Made by a program: the position numbers and the translations under genes. 64,000 nucleotides of DNA from Ampullaceana balthica (Eukaryota; Mollusca; Gastropoda; Lymnaeidae), in NCBI GenBank assembly GCA_944989445.1, contig CALYLW010000325.1, forward strand, positions 277,830 through 341,829, written 5' to 3'. Below the pieces are notes generated by a model. It ran no database searches. It saw only the letters and a program-made list of their open reading frames with translations, and was not told the DNA's origin. Positions 23,701 to 38,000 of the stretch are shown in pieces (the first letter of the stretch is position 1; each line of letters begins with the position of its first letter).

Positions 23701-26700
23701 CTAACATATTGATTATTTTCAAACATTTACAGACTGAATCTGTCTTAACTCAACTTTGCATCATAACCCTAGTGGGGGGGAGGGGTGGGTGGGGGGGGAG
23801 CAGGGGAAAAGTCTGGTCACCGATTCGCTTGACCGAGCTCAGAGTGACACGTAAAATGTAAACAAAAGCGCCCGTCGCTTCGTTGGGTCGCCTCAATGCG
23901 TCAGCTCAAAATTTCACGTGGGAAAAAAACAATAACAAACCGTGAATTTAAATTACATACCTCATATAAGGATAAACTAAAAATGCATTAATTTAATTAC
24001 GGTACGTTCGATCGATCTGAAATTTTGATACGATGCATTGTTAGGTTAGACGGGTCCGTGTGCCAAATTTCAGTTCGATCGGATCATGGGAAGTGGGTCA
24101 TTTTTTACTTCTGTTTTTTCCGCCCGCCGAGCCCAAGACAGACAGAGATGATGAGATGACGACAGAGACGGCCGCGAAGTTAATATAAGGGATTTAAAAA
24201 GAAACAATGGAACGGAGAAGTCGACTTCTTCGGAATAGGAAGATATAAACATGTTCCTATTAAATTAAATTGCGCGTATTTATTGTTGTTGACTCAGTTT
24301 TTAATAAATAAGTTAATATTGAAATTGTTGTGAAACAATAGCAACGTTCCAAATCAGCGTAAATGAAATCAATCTTAAATGTATTTGTAAAAAAGTAACT
24401 TAACTGTAAAATAATGACAGCTTGAATCTCGGATCAAGAATCCATTTTAAAACAAACAAAACAAACAAACAATCATCACCAACAAAAATCACATGGGGCC
24501 TTCCGTCAGGGACACCTTACAGAGGTTTTGTCAGGTGTTATGTGGTGATGTACTCTGGTGGAATCCAATAACAAAAACAACATCTCATTTTCTTTCTTCT
24601 TTCCATCATCAGGTCTATTGCTGGCCTGCTCTACATGTTTAATGAATGTTTCTCTCTCATTCTCCTCACCACATGAACATTTTTTCTTTTTCTTTATTTC
24701 TCTTTTAAAATTTCTACCTCTCTCTCATATTAAATACTATTAAGTTATGCTAATTTCTCAAACACATTTTAACACAAGACTCATTCGACTAGTCCCAGGT
24801 CTCATTTTTAATCTTCAAGGCAGATACTGAATGCATATTCTAGCATTTATTTTCCTTATTGTTACAATACTCTCTTTTGTGCGTGTGGCATTCCTGCAAT
24901 TGTTTTAAAAAAGAAAAGAAAAATAACAAAAAAAATATCACTCATTCCCTTGGCAACATTGTATCTGCGCATCTGTTGACAAAAAAATCTCTTACTGCGT
25001 TCTCCAGAGTTCTTAGTTTTTATTAAGCCTGCGTCTCACCCTATCTTATGTGTTTATTGTATATGTGTGTGTTCTTTCTGCCTGCCTGTCAACCTTTCAT
25101 TTCTATGACGACATTACTTTACAAACAAATCATCTTCTTCATGATTCCCATATCCAACATCTCTTTCCCCATATACAACATTTCTTTCCTTATATCCAAC
25201 ATCCCTTTCCCCATATCCAACATCCCTTTCCCCATATACAACATCTCTTTCTCCGTATCCAACATCTCTTTCCCCATATCCAACATCTCTTTCCCCATAT
25301 CCAACATCTCTTTACCGTACTAACACCTTTTCCGCAGCATTATATTCCCACTAACCCACCCCCCCTCTCTTTTTCTGCAATCTTCTATGCTTTCCAAGCT
25401 GTAAATTTTTAAAAACAAAATATTCTCTATGTCAGTGTTTCTCAAACTTTTTAGTAATGCGGACCGGCAGGAAATTTTTCCATTGCACCAGGGACCGGTG
25501 AACTATTTTCCCTGTACTGACGTGGTAGCGAAATGTCCTTTCTTGGTAACTTCTGCGGACCGGCATCGGATAGCCCACGGAGCGGCACCGGTCCGTGGAC
25601 CACCACTTTGAGAAGCACTGCTCTATGTTATTCTCTCCCCTCATATTTACAGTAACAAACCACTTTACCACATTACCTGCAGCTTCCTTTCCCATCCGTT
25701 CTTTTCGCGGTCTTTCCTTCTCATCCCACTATCTATACCAACCAAGGCTTCTCTTCCAGACACCAGTTATTTATTCCCAGAGCTAGTAGCAGACCTCGGG
25801 GACCCCCACCCCCCACCCCCACCCCCCTAGGGCCCTTTAATCCATCCCAATAATTAATGGACACGCCACTCTTCTCTGACAGCCGACTGGTCGTTCGTGT
25901 TTTTAAAAATAGTTTGGGGCGGAGACAATGAGAGTTTGGATGATGGGGTGGGGTTGGGGGGGGGGTATAAAGAGGAAATCTTTCTCTCTAAGGTCCTGCT
26001 GTTGACGTGAAGCACGTGACAGATTCTCCTGAGCTCGCACTAAACACTGTACAATGTAATAAATAGAAGTAAAAAACATATTTAAAAAAAACTTTTTAAA
26101 AGTGGACTATAAAGAAGAAAATAATTTAAAACTTATAAGTTCATAACTAAAAACGTGGAGCGGGTGTTTGGTATACTTAAAGAGAGATCTATAAATGAGA
26201 GAATGAGTGAAATGCATATGTAAAACCTCATAAGCGCCCGCTCCATGTTTTTAGTCATATTAAATCAAAGTACTTGAACTTAAAAGTTTTAAATAATTTT
26301 CTTCTTTTTAGTACACTTATAAATAACGTGTTTTTTTTAAAAATCGTTGTTTTTACCTCTATTTTTTTTCTCCATACCAAACACCTCATAAGCGCCCGCC
26401 CAACGTTTTAATACCATGGCGATGAGGTCACGGGGTGAACTCATGGATGTCAACAAAAGCAGACGGATACAGATGCTTATATAGAGATAAAATAAAAAAT
26501 GCATTAATTTAATAACGGTACATTCGATCAACCTGAATACAATGCATTGTCATCCAAGATATTATATCTGTGGTTAAATTTTGAGATCTCTAGGACCATC
26601 AGAAGTGTTTTCATTTTACGTTGGAAAATTTGAAAAATTGCGGACAGACAGGAACGAAAGCAAGTTAATAAAAACGTGGTAAAAACTGGAACATACGACA

Positions 26701-28767
26701 CCTCACAGTGACTGAAGTTTCATGTTTTGTCTCATCAGTGGCGCCCTTATCATTAAAAACCCCGCCCCTCAGAGAGTAATGTTTTATGCAATTCTTTTCA
26801 ATTCTCTTGGCACTTTCTTTAGTAAATCAGATGAATGACACTTTCAACCGGCAAAATTTCCCTGGTCAATAAATAATCAAATTTTGAGAACTTGTACAGC
26901 GCGGTACCACAGCCAAAAGCTTGTCTTCCAGGTTGGGTGTTCACGCAGTGATCTAATTACGGTACAGATATGGTTAGCGTCGCCCGGTATCAATTCGTCT
27001 CTTTTAACGATAAATAAATATTTTTTAAAAAACGCTGTGTAGTAGGCCAAATATTTTTCATTCTAATTAACTTTAATGCAAAGGCGGAAAAAGGTGACGC
27101 CCGGGGATGGACCTACCACCCCGCACCGATATGCCGACATCGCTGTGTTCACCCTCTTCTAAGTTCCACCCCTAGAAATCGTATGTTTCGGTCTGCGTCA
27201 ATACTTAACACTTGAACTTGAACTCGCTCGCTTGTTGACGTACTAGGTCGTCCGGATATAGTTCAAATGTTACACAAGTCTGAGCTATAAACAGGTCGAC
27301 GCTGTAGTTGTGCTGGCACCGTCATAGATGGTGTCGCCGTCGGGTCTCATGGAGTGCACATGACTCACCGGTGTTGCAGGTCAGGGTAACCAGGTAGTTA
27401 AATACAGTGGCGTAGTCCAGGTAGGAGGCTGGGCGGGGGGGGGGCAAGAGTCGACGACGTGATCATCGAATGTGACGAATAAGGCTACAGACAGACACAA
27501 GATGATCCCAGTTGTCACTTGTCCGCTGTGGTCGCTGCTGTCCACTGTGGTCATTGTTGTCCGCTGTGGTCATTGTTGTCCATGGTGGTCATTGTTGTCC
27601 ACTGTGGTCATTGTTGTCCATGGTGGTCATTGTTGTCCATGGTGGTCATTGTTGTCCACTGTGGTCATTGTTGTCCACTGTGGTCATTGTTGTCCATGGT
27701 GGTCATTGTTGTCCACTGTGGTCATTGTTGTCCACGGTGGTCATTGTTGTCCATGGTGGTCATTGTTGTCCATGGTGGTCATTGTTGTCCATGGTGGTCA
27801 TTGTTGTCCGCTGTGGTCATTGTTGTCCACTGTGGTCATTTGTTGTCCGCTGTGGTCGCTGTTGTCCATGGTGGCAGGGCCGTCTTAACGCATAGGCCCA
27901 ATGGTCATTTGCCCGGGGGCCCACGAGCATAGGGGCCCCATGGGAATATGTTTATTTATATATATTATGGATATTTATTTATTTTTATTCCTGCGTTGGA
28001 GGGGCCAACACTATTTCTTTGCCTGGGGGCCCAACCTGGTGTAAAGACGGTGTCACATGTGATTAACATAATTTTGTGACGTAAGGTCACGTGTACAAGA
28101 AACGCGGGAAGAAAGGAGCATTTCTATTGGTTGAAAGTGTTGGGCGAACAGTTGTGTGTAGACTTCCGTCGAGGAAGGATGTATGATGAATGCCTCAAGA
28201 TTTCCACGTTATATTACCTCAAATGATATCTATGTGTACATAATATATATATATATTAAAGTTGTTTTGGATAAACGAATTCTTCAGTGAATTATTGTGC
28301 ACAAGATTATGTACTGTGAGAACGCCTACATAAAGAGTTATACATATAAATATCGTTACAGACGGCTCTGCATGGTGGTCATTGTTGTCCATAATGGTCA
28401 AACGTGGCTCCTTTACTTCGTTTTTTTTAACGTTCCTGCTGCTATAACAAAAACAAACAAACAACAACAACAAAACTACAACACAGTAATAAGAAATATC
28501 ACAAGTATAAATCAGTGTAACTTCGGATATCACTTCCTGGCTCTGACATGAGAAACAGTCGGGTCAAGACACAAAACTTCGTCAGACTTGGACGCCTTTA
28601 ACATCACGGCATTACCCCCCCCCCACACCCCCCACTATTTATATAGGGTCGGTTTACTTCATATGCTTAACACCCGCAACGTCACTACATGTTCTTGTAT
28701 GGAAATATACGTGGTTAAGCTCGTGAGTGTCTGGGTCTATTTTTCTCATTGTCTTTTTTCTGTGTCC

Positions 28768-28799
<32 letters not shown>

Positions 28800-28967
28800 A
28801 TCAGTATTTTCTCTTTCTCAGTCTCTCTCGTTCAGTTTTGTCTCTCTCTTTTTAGTTCTTTCTGTCTTATTCTCCCACCCCCTCTCTTTCTTATTTCGTC
28901 TCTCTCTCTCTCTCTCTCTTATAAATTTCTCTAATTCTCTTACCCTTTCCAGTTTACCCACATCCTC

Positions 28968-29061
<94 letters not shown>

Positions 29062-32000
29062 TTCTCTAGCCCTCTATTTTTAACTTTTTGGCTTTCATTC
29101 TAATATTATATTCTTCTTTATATAACCACTTTCCTCTAGTTTCCCCACGCCCCACTGTCTAATCTAAAACCTCCTTCACTCACTGTCTCTCACTTTCTCT
29201 TTCTATCTCTACTTCTCTCACTCCATATACCTAAAGATCCATCTATGCGTAAACAATGTAGATGGAGACCCGCCTCGATATTCCTAGAATCCCTGGTTTT
29301 AGTTCATCTGATCGTTTATTCATGTTTCAGCGAGCCTTGCTATGAAACGTCTATTAAAATAAACACGTTTTTAAAATTATTTGTTTTTATCGTCCAAGAG
29401 GACGAGTTTCACGTGACTTCTATTTATAGAAACGGCATGGTTGGTGAAGTGAGCACAGTGTCGTGTTTGTCCAGTGGTTCTCAAAACTCATAGTACCCGT
29501 GACAACCCAAGAACACAGCTCTATGTACATCTATGTATTCAAATCTTTGGAACATTCTAGACTAGAACACTAGAAATTTTGTTAATTTTTTAAAATTATT
29601 CAGTGAAAATATAGAATGCTAAGAACATATTCGTATACTCCCTTAAATACGTCTGTATATAAATATTGGGATTTACTTTATATGAAAATGTAGGGACCTA
29701 ATTTAATAACGAAATATATGTATTTTCTTTTATAGAAAATGAGAAATCAAATTTTATAGAGATTTAAAGGGATTTTAAAACATGAATTAGAGATATGGTG
29801 ATTTCCTGTTATATAGATTTGGGATTGTTTATAGAGATATGGTGATTTCCTGTTATATAGAGATATGGGTGATTTCCTGTTATATAGAGATATGATGATC
29901 TCCTGTTATATAGAGATATGGTGATCTGTTATATAGAGGTATGGTGATCTCCTGTTATATAGAGATATGGTGATCTTCTGTGATATAGAGATATGGTAAT
30001 CTCTTGTTATATAGAGATATGTGATCTCCTGTTATATAGAACAATCCATATGATATGGACATGTACCATTCAGGGACAAGTACCATCCATGGACAGTTAC
30101 CTTCCAAGAACAGGTTCCATCAAGGGGCAGGTATCATCCAGGGATAGGTGGCATCCAAGAACAGGTTCCATCAAGGGACAGGTACCATCCAGGGATAGGT
30201 AGCATCTAGGAACAGGTTCTATCCATTGAAAGATGGCAATCAGGGACACGTGACATCCAGGATCAGGTGCCACCAAGGAACCGGTGATTTAATCTATGGC
30301 CCCTCACTTGTGAGCTTACCTATTTACACCCCTTGTACTTTATTGAATAGAAATTCCCGAAAAGCAGTTTTCAAGCCGGCTCTGTGTTGAAGCCAAACAT
30401 TTACTTACCCTTAAAGAATTTTCAGTAAAGTCAAATGCGCGCCAATACTGACTACAATAATGAATTAAACATGCCCCGAATCCCACCTGAAAATACTATT
30501 TAGGTCGATTTAAGCTCTAACAGGAACAACAGTACTGTCTCCTCTTCGCCCACCCCACCCCTTTTTTTATATTCCACGACGCCCCTGGGGATGCAGTGAC
30601 CGAGAACTTGTTGTTGACGCGCCAACGTCACACCTTCCTTTGATGTGGTGACGTGTCGTTGCAACGGTTGACCTGTCGCGTCATGCTGGCGTTGTGACAA
30701 CAGTAGCGCCCGTCCCGTCCCGCCCACCACGCTCCCCCCCCCAAATGACTGTAACAAACTACTCATTAATATGAAAACATCCATCAGACAAGTTGACTCA
30801 TCATGATACTAGGCCAGTGTAGAGTTACTGCACTTTAAGCAGAAAAAAATGAAATTCTCTCCCTTTACTGTTTTGATAAGATGCGGGTTTTTTATGTTGT
30901 CAACAATTGTTTGTCATGTACTATTTTTAGATTACACTTTTAGCTAGTGATTGCAATTGTGACTTAATGGTTGTTTAGATTTTTATCGATGCGTTTTGTT
31001 ATTTAGATTGGTATGGATGCGTTTTGTTTTTAAAGAAAAGTACTTTCACGTTATTTTGCGAGACACAGGAAAAATCTAATATAAAGAAGTTGAAAGTTTG
31101 TTTGTTTGTTTGTTACCCATAGAATTCCAAACAGTTGGACCTAGGGTGCTGAAATTTTGCATGGGACCCTCATTTGACCGGGACAGGTCATAGGCTAGGT
31201 CCAACGGTGTGGAATTATATTCTTTTTTTTTAAAATCTGTTTACTATTTTTTAAATCGTGAAACGCCGGGTACCCCAGCTAGTTATTTATAAAAGTACAT
31301 CCATCAGCAAAACCGTCACACTCTGTCCAGCAGTTCACAGTTTTAATGATACGACTAATGCTGCCCATGCTTAGTCACCAGCAGAGTATTGAATCGGGGC
31401 GTGTATTCTTTCAGAAAAGATTTGTTGATCAACACACAATTCAGAAGTAGTATCTTAAAACGGATCTTCTTGTGTTAAATACTGAATTATACATTTCCCT
31501 GAAATTTGGTATGAACTATACGAACGTTTAAGCTGAAATAATAAAGGTTTCGGTAGTGTTTCATATTATAGTAAACAACGTTTCCTAGCGACCATTTAGG
31601 AAACAAGGGATGTCTAGGTCAGTGCTTCTCAAGTTTTTTATAGTATGGCGGACCGGCAGGAATTTTTTCCCTTGCACCAGGGACCGGTATCATATTTTCC
31701 CAGTACTGAGGATTTTTTCTGTCCTTTTTTGATAACTTCTGCGGACCGGCGGCAGATTGCCCACGGATCGGCACCGTTCCGCGGACCACCACTTTGAGAA
31801 GCACTGGTCTAGGTGACATGGTTGTACGTACATATCGTAGCTAAAATAAGATATTTAATCTGTGGAGCTGACACATAAGGGTTCACAATTACTCCATCTA
31901 AATCTAGTGTAGTGTTGATGGATGATGGTCTAGCCCTGTCTCCGTTGAAGGGATTCTTTACTCGGCCTAGTCTTGTTAGATAAATTCAGACTTAACATGG

Positions 32001-35000
32001 CCTAGTTTTGTTTGATAAAGTGAGACTTTATGTTATTGTCTGAATTGTTTGAAATTCTCAACATAGTGAACATTATACGCGATATGAACCTGAGCAAATT
32101 GTGGAAAAAAAGTACGTGTTTATTGACATCATTGGTTGACAAGACTGCTGACATTAACACGTCTGACAAGACTGCTGACGGTACCACGACTGACAAGACT
32201 GCCGACATTAACACGTCTGACAAGACTGCCGACATTAACACGTCTGACAAGACTGCTGACGGTACCACGTCTGACAAGACTGCCGACATTAACACGTCTG
32301 ACAAGACTGCCGACATTAACACGTCTGACAAGACTGCTGACGGTAACACGTCTGACAAGACTGCTGACAGTACCACGTCTGAGAAGCGTGCACATTCAAA
32401 AGTCCACAGTGTTGTTAATGTCACTTATGATACCAGCACCACGACATCTAAAGATTCTACTCCGAGCGCATCTGCTATTTATGAATACCATTTTGCCCCG
32501 CCCACTTCACGAGCTTGTGCGTTGCTACACACCCACATTCTCTCCACAATTCACCCACATTTTCACACGCTCACTTCCACAGTTACCATAGAGTGGCTCA
32601 TCTTGACCTTTAAACCCGTTACCCCCTCCCCCCCTTTACCCTTCCTCCCACCAATTACGCGTCATGAACTACGTAAATTTATTTATAAAATTATTCATAG
32701 TTATATAACTTGTTTTAAAAGAGTGAAATATTTCCGAATCCTAATGAAAATCTGATGTTTACATTACATATTGTGAATGTAATGAATGGAGAACTCAGGT
32801 AAAGCGTCTAGAAACCTTCCTAGAGTGATGCTTACTTGAACGTGACCCCCCCCCCACACACATACACACACACCAAAGCAACCAAAAGAGTATCTCTCTT
32901 TCTTTAGATGTCTAATAATCTTATAAACCAATTTTTAAAACATTTAGAACATTTTTTTCGGTGGCTCTAAAAAATATGGTGTGTTACCCTGTAATAAAGA
33001 AATAGTGAAATTGTGTAAGGCTTATTTACAATGTTGAGAACGCTGAATAAGATTAAACAATAAGCTCAATGGCACATTAGTTCATAGATACAGAAATATG
33101 TTTACGTTTTTTATTTCTTTGATGATACATCGTCTTAGCTTCCTTTCCCTTGACCCGTGCTATTCGAAATTTTATTGAAAGATATGTTCACGATTGCTGA
33201 AGTCTTCATGGAGAGATATGACAAGAGAATGGTGAGGTGGTGAATGGAGTTTTATGAGGCGAAACACGACCAGTGGGCTGTCTGATTGATGTTTGAAAGA
33301 TGTGCTAGGTGTCAGGTTTATGGATCTGGGGGGGGGGCATTTGTTTTATGGCTGGTTTTCATACGATTTGATATGTGATGAACTGAGATGTTATATAATA
33401 CTGTGATTATGTATTGAGATATACCTGATTGATTGATGAGTTTTGTAATCAGACAGAAAGCACTGTGATGTTCTGGTGTGTGACTGATTGTGCTGTGAAG
33501 GCAAATAGTGTGTGATATATGGGGAAGAAGATTCTTCATCGTGATAGGGGACATAATCATGTCATTTTGATTGTGTGAGGGGGCATAATCAGTCATTTCG
33601 ATTGTGTTCGCGGCATATTAATGCTATTTTGATTGTCATGGGGACATCATCATGTCATCTTAAATGTCTTAGGGCAGTGCTTCTCAAAGTGGTGGTCCGC
33701 GGACCGGTGCCGGTACGTGGGCCATCCGCTGCCGGTCCGCAGATGTTCTCAAAAAAAGGACAGAAAAAATTGTCAGTGCAGGGAAAATAGTGCACCGGTC
33801 CCTGGTGCAATGGAAAAAATTCCTGCCGGTCCGCCATACTAAAAAGTTTGAGAAGCACTGTCTTAGGGGACATAATCAGTCGTTTTGATTGTCTTAGGGA
33901 ACATATTAATTTCATTTTAATTGAGATTGTGTATACTGAGTTTACTGGGTTGACAATGAGTGTGATTGAATGGGTAAGGGTAAAATACTTTTGATTTATT
34001 GTAGTCGCGTCTCATGATGATGTTTGATGAATTATGTATACTGTATACGCATGTAAGAATGCGATGTGTTATGGTGGTGTATTATTACGTAATCGCTTTT
34101 ATTTTGGGGGAGTTACTTGTGAGTTGTTGCTGGTTGTGAAGGTAACTGAACACACAACTGAAGGTATTCGGGGGATGGAAGGGGGGGTTGTAATACAATA
34201 TTCAACGGTGTGAGCTACGTCACAGAATTGAACCACCTGATTCTCACCTGTACTCACCTGTCGACACACTTACTCACCAGCGTGTTGACTACGTCATCAG
34301 CCCAGGCCGGTCTCCATGTAGAGTTGTGTACCTTTGAACGGGGTCAAACTTAAAATGTATCTGTAGTAGAACCCTGGTCATGTAGGTAGGTGTCGGTCTT
34401 TAGCGAAGTATTCATTCTTCATGAAAGTTCACAACAATTCAAATCGACCGTGGTCCCCAACAGCTCACTCTACCTCTAATAAGGGATAGAATTATATAGG
34501 TAATTGAAACCAGAGACGAGAATGCATTTCCCGTAAAATTGAGTATGAAAATATATTTTTTAACAAACACGGATTTTGTGTTGTTATAAAAAAATTAACT
34601 AGATCTATTTTCCTCAAAACGTGTACAATAGCGTAACCTACTGAAACCTTTTTTATTTCTGGCTCAGCTCACATTGATCTCCACACGTAACCTCATCTAA
34701 ACGCACACCTACCCTCACCTTAACGCACACCTACCCTCACCTTAACGCACATCTACCCTCACCTTAACGCCCACAAACCATAACCCTGATCTCCACATCT
34801 GCCCTCACCTTAACGCACATCTACCATCAAACTAACGCACGCCTACCCTCACCCTAATGCACACCTACCCTCACCTAACGCACACCCTCACCTAAGCACA
34901 CACCTAACCCTGATCTCCACACCTACCCTCACCTTAACGCACACCTACCTTCACATTAACGTACACCTACCCTCACCTTAACGCACACCTACCCTACCAT

Positions 35001-38000
35001 TAACGCACACCTACCCTCACCTACCCACACCTACCTCCGCACTTACCCTCACCTTAACGCACACCCACCTTCACGCTAAAGCACACCTGCCATAACCCTA
35101 ACCTCCGCACCTACCCTCATCTTAACGCACACCTACCCTCACATTAACGCAAACCTACTCTCAACTTAACGCACAACAGCCCTCACATTAACACACACCT
35201 ACCCTCACCTTAACGCACATATACCCTCACCCTAACCTCCGCACTTACCTTCACCTTAACTCACACCTATCCTCACCTTAACGCACATCTACCCTCACCA
35301 TAACCTCCGCACTTACCCTCACCTTAACGCACACCTACCCTCACCTTAAAGCACACCCACCTTTACGCTAAAGCACACCTACCGTAAACCTAACCTCCGC
35401 ACCTACCCTCACACCTTCACGCTAAAGCACACCTACCCTAAACCTAACCTCCGCAATTACCCCCACCCCTACTTTTATCAGCACTGTATTGTTTGTTTAG
35501 CCCCAGGTTTAAGAGATGTTTGAATTTTTCCCTACCAAGAATTCCCTTGTCCATCCCCAGCCATGGAGAGCAACAACGTCATGGTCAAGATGCAGATATT
35601 TGAACTCCTGTCAGCACTCTGCCTCTACTCAACCGACGGCTTCTACCTCACCCTAGACGCCCTGGAGCGGTACAAGGTGGGTTGGTCTATGAGTTGTAGC
35701 TGACGGACTTCAGAAGGACGGACAATCAGTAAACCAGCCAGTGCATATCATTTACATTTTTTCTTCTTTTTTTCTTTTTAATTTCCCATCTATCGATCTT
35801 GGGAAAACGAAATCGTCAAATAGTATCATCATTTCCCATTAATGTTATCAGCAGTGTCCCGCGCAGTTAAAAAATGCGCTGTCGCGAATCAAGGCGGCCT
35901 AACTCCTATTTGAAAACTAAATGGCGGACTCCTTCGTGACGACTAACTACATGAGTTTATTTCGAAAATGAATCTCGAATTCCGTTATCCGTCACACTAG
36001 AATATTTTAAGTAAGAGATATTGATTCCATTAACCTTCACACTAGAATAATATAAGTTGTTGACATTTGAGTTGGACATTGACCCCCCCCCCTTTTTTTT
36101 ATAAGAGTGTTTTCCCTTTGCATCCAGTGGGCCTTTCAACAGTGATAGAAATCCCAGCTGGCAAAGAACTCCTCAAAATGTTATTCAAAAACTTCAGTCA
36201 GCAGAATAATCGGACCAGTTTTGTTGTAATCTATAAAGATACGTGGGCCTGTTGTTGTAGACTACATATGATTAGTGGGCTTGTTGTTGTTGTAATCTAT
36301 ATTAATATAGTATTAGTAGGCCTATTGGTGTTACCTATATATAATTAGTAGGCCTTTTGGTGTTACCTATATATAATTAGTGGGCCTTTTGGTGTTACCT
36401 ATATATAATTAGTAGGCCTTTTGGTGTTACCTATATATAATTAGTGGGCCTTTTGGTGTTACCTATATATAATTAGTGGGCCTTTTGGTGTTACCTATAT
36501 ATAATTAGTGGGCCTTTTGGTGTTACCTATATATAATTAGTGGGCCTTTTGGTGTTACCTTTATATAATTACTGGGCCTTTTGGTGTTACCTATATATAA
36601 TTAGTAGGCCTTTTGGTGTTACCTATATATAATTAGTGGGCCTTTTGGTGTTACCTATATATAATTAGTGGGCCTTTTGGTGTTACCTATATATAATTAG
36701 TGGGCCTTTTGGTGTTACCTGTATATAATTAGTGGGCCTTTTGGTGTTACCTTATATAATTAGTGGGCCTTTTGGTGTTACCTTTATATAATTAGTGGGC
36801 CTTTTGGTGTTACCTATATATAATTAGTGGGCCTTTTGGTGTTACCTATATATAATTAGTGGGCCTTTTGGTGTTACCTATATATAATTAGTGGGCCTTT
36901 TGGTGTTACCTATATATAATTAGTGGGTCTTTTGGTGTTATTTATATAGAATTAGTGGATATTTTTCGTAATCTACATAGGGTTAGTTTTCTTATCTCTC
37001 TCACGCCCTTCCAACAGTTGCTCAGCTGACAGAATGTTAGGTTTGATGAGAAAGAATCCTTCCCTAGAAACCAGCAAGTCGGGCATCTCACATACAACAG
37101 ATTGCATTTTAAATTAATTACTTTTTGCTCAAACAAAACACAATAGTTAAAGGAAGTCAATGTTTTTATTTTGTTAAATTTATTTTTTAAAGTTTAACCT
37201 TTTGTGGTTAGGGTAAGGAAAGGAGGGAGGGGGGGAGTGACCTTTAAACATGTCGCTATTAGAAGTGTAACTCAATCCTATTTTTAGTCTCTCGTGAGAA
37301 TAAATTAATAAAAGGTCTTTGTGCGCCTAGGATGTGTTAAATAATAGAATCTATTTTTGTACACGTTACGGCAGTGACACTCTACGTTTTAAGTTGTCCG
37401 CACACACAGACACACAAACACGCACACACTCGCACATTCTCTCTCTCTCTCTCTCTCTCTCCCCTCACACACACACACACACACATAATTCTCACAGTCA
37501 CACTAGTCATTCATAATTGTTCCTTTTATCCCATGCGGTCAAAATAAAGTTTCACGTTGAGAAAATTTTAAGTGAGCACTTCAGAGCTACCACAAGTGAT
37601 CCAACTGCACCGGAAATGAATTGCCTCGCGTAGGTTCTGAAGGCGACAAGTGATCCATGTAACTCGATTACTTTATGCCAATATCTTTATAATGAAAACA
37701 TTCCCTTCCCATATTGTAAGTATTTGTAAGTCATAAGATGTTCTGTCCTTACGGGAAAAAAAATTTGTCCGAAAAGTGGGCAGGATGAACTCCTTGGGTC
37801 GAGGTGTATTTAAATATTTGTGAGAGTTGGGAGGGACTCACTCCTAGACTTGTATCTGCATACAGATGGGCTGCGGGGTCTGGATGTTTATTGAGCAATC
37901 TTGTCCACTACTGGTAAGAGAAACATGCGAGTTGTACTTACTGATGGTGAGACAAATATGTCAGCTAAATCTAAATACATTGACTGATGGTGAGACAAAT

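Larger units (their letters stand above)
23588..35560 (+). other. INF2 intron 2 (11,973 bases)
   Basis: The largest intron. It holds most of the window's mobile debris: three hAT-Buster-like MITEs, a family-A and a family-B repeat, a Helitron-like end, and minisatellites at 25.2, 27.5, 29.8, 32.1 and 34.7 kb. No exon missed here is needed: exon 2 joins exon 3 in frame and matches INF2 without a gap. Confidence 0.8.

Noticed and set aside
25050..25412. 120-codon His/Pro/Gln-rich ORF
   Set aside because: Translation of a 21-bp tandem repeat, open on both strands.
27472..27932. Three overlapping 127-138-codon ORFs
   Set aside because: Produced by a stop-free 19-bp repeat; equal length in three frames shows there is no coding selection.
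28588..29103. 171-codon Ser/Leu-rich ORF resembling a membrane protein
   Set aside because: Translation of a (CT)n microsatellite.
32030..32755. 241-codon ORF with DKTADINTS repeats
   Set aside because: It is a 27-bp minisatellite inside INF2 intron 2; ORFs are open on both strands across the array, there is no other domain, and the tail reads like translated noncoding sequence.
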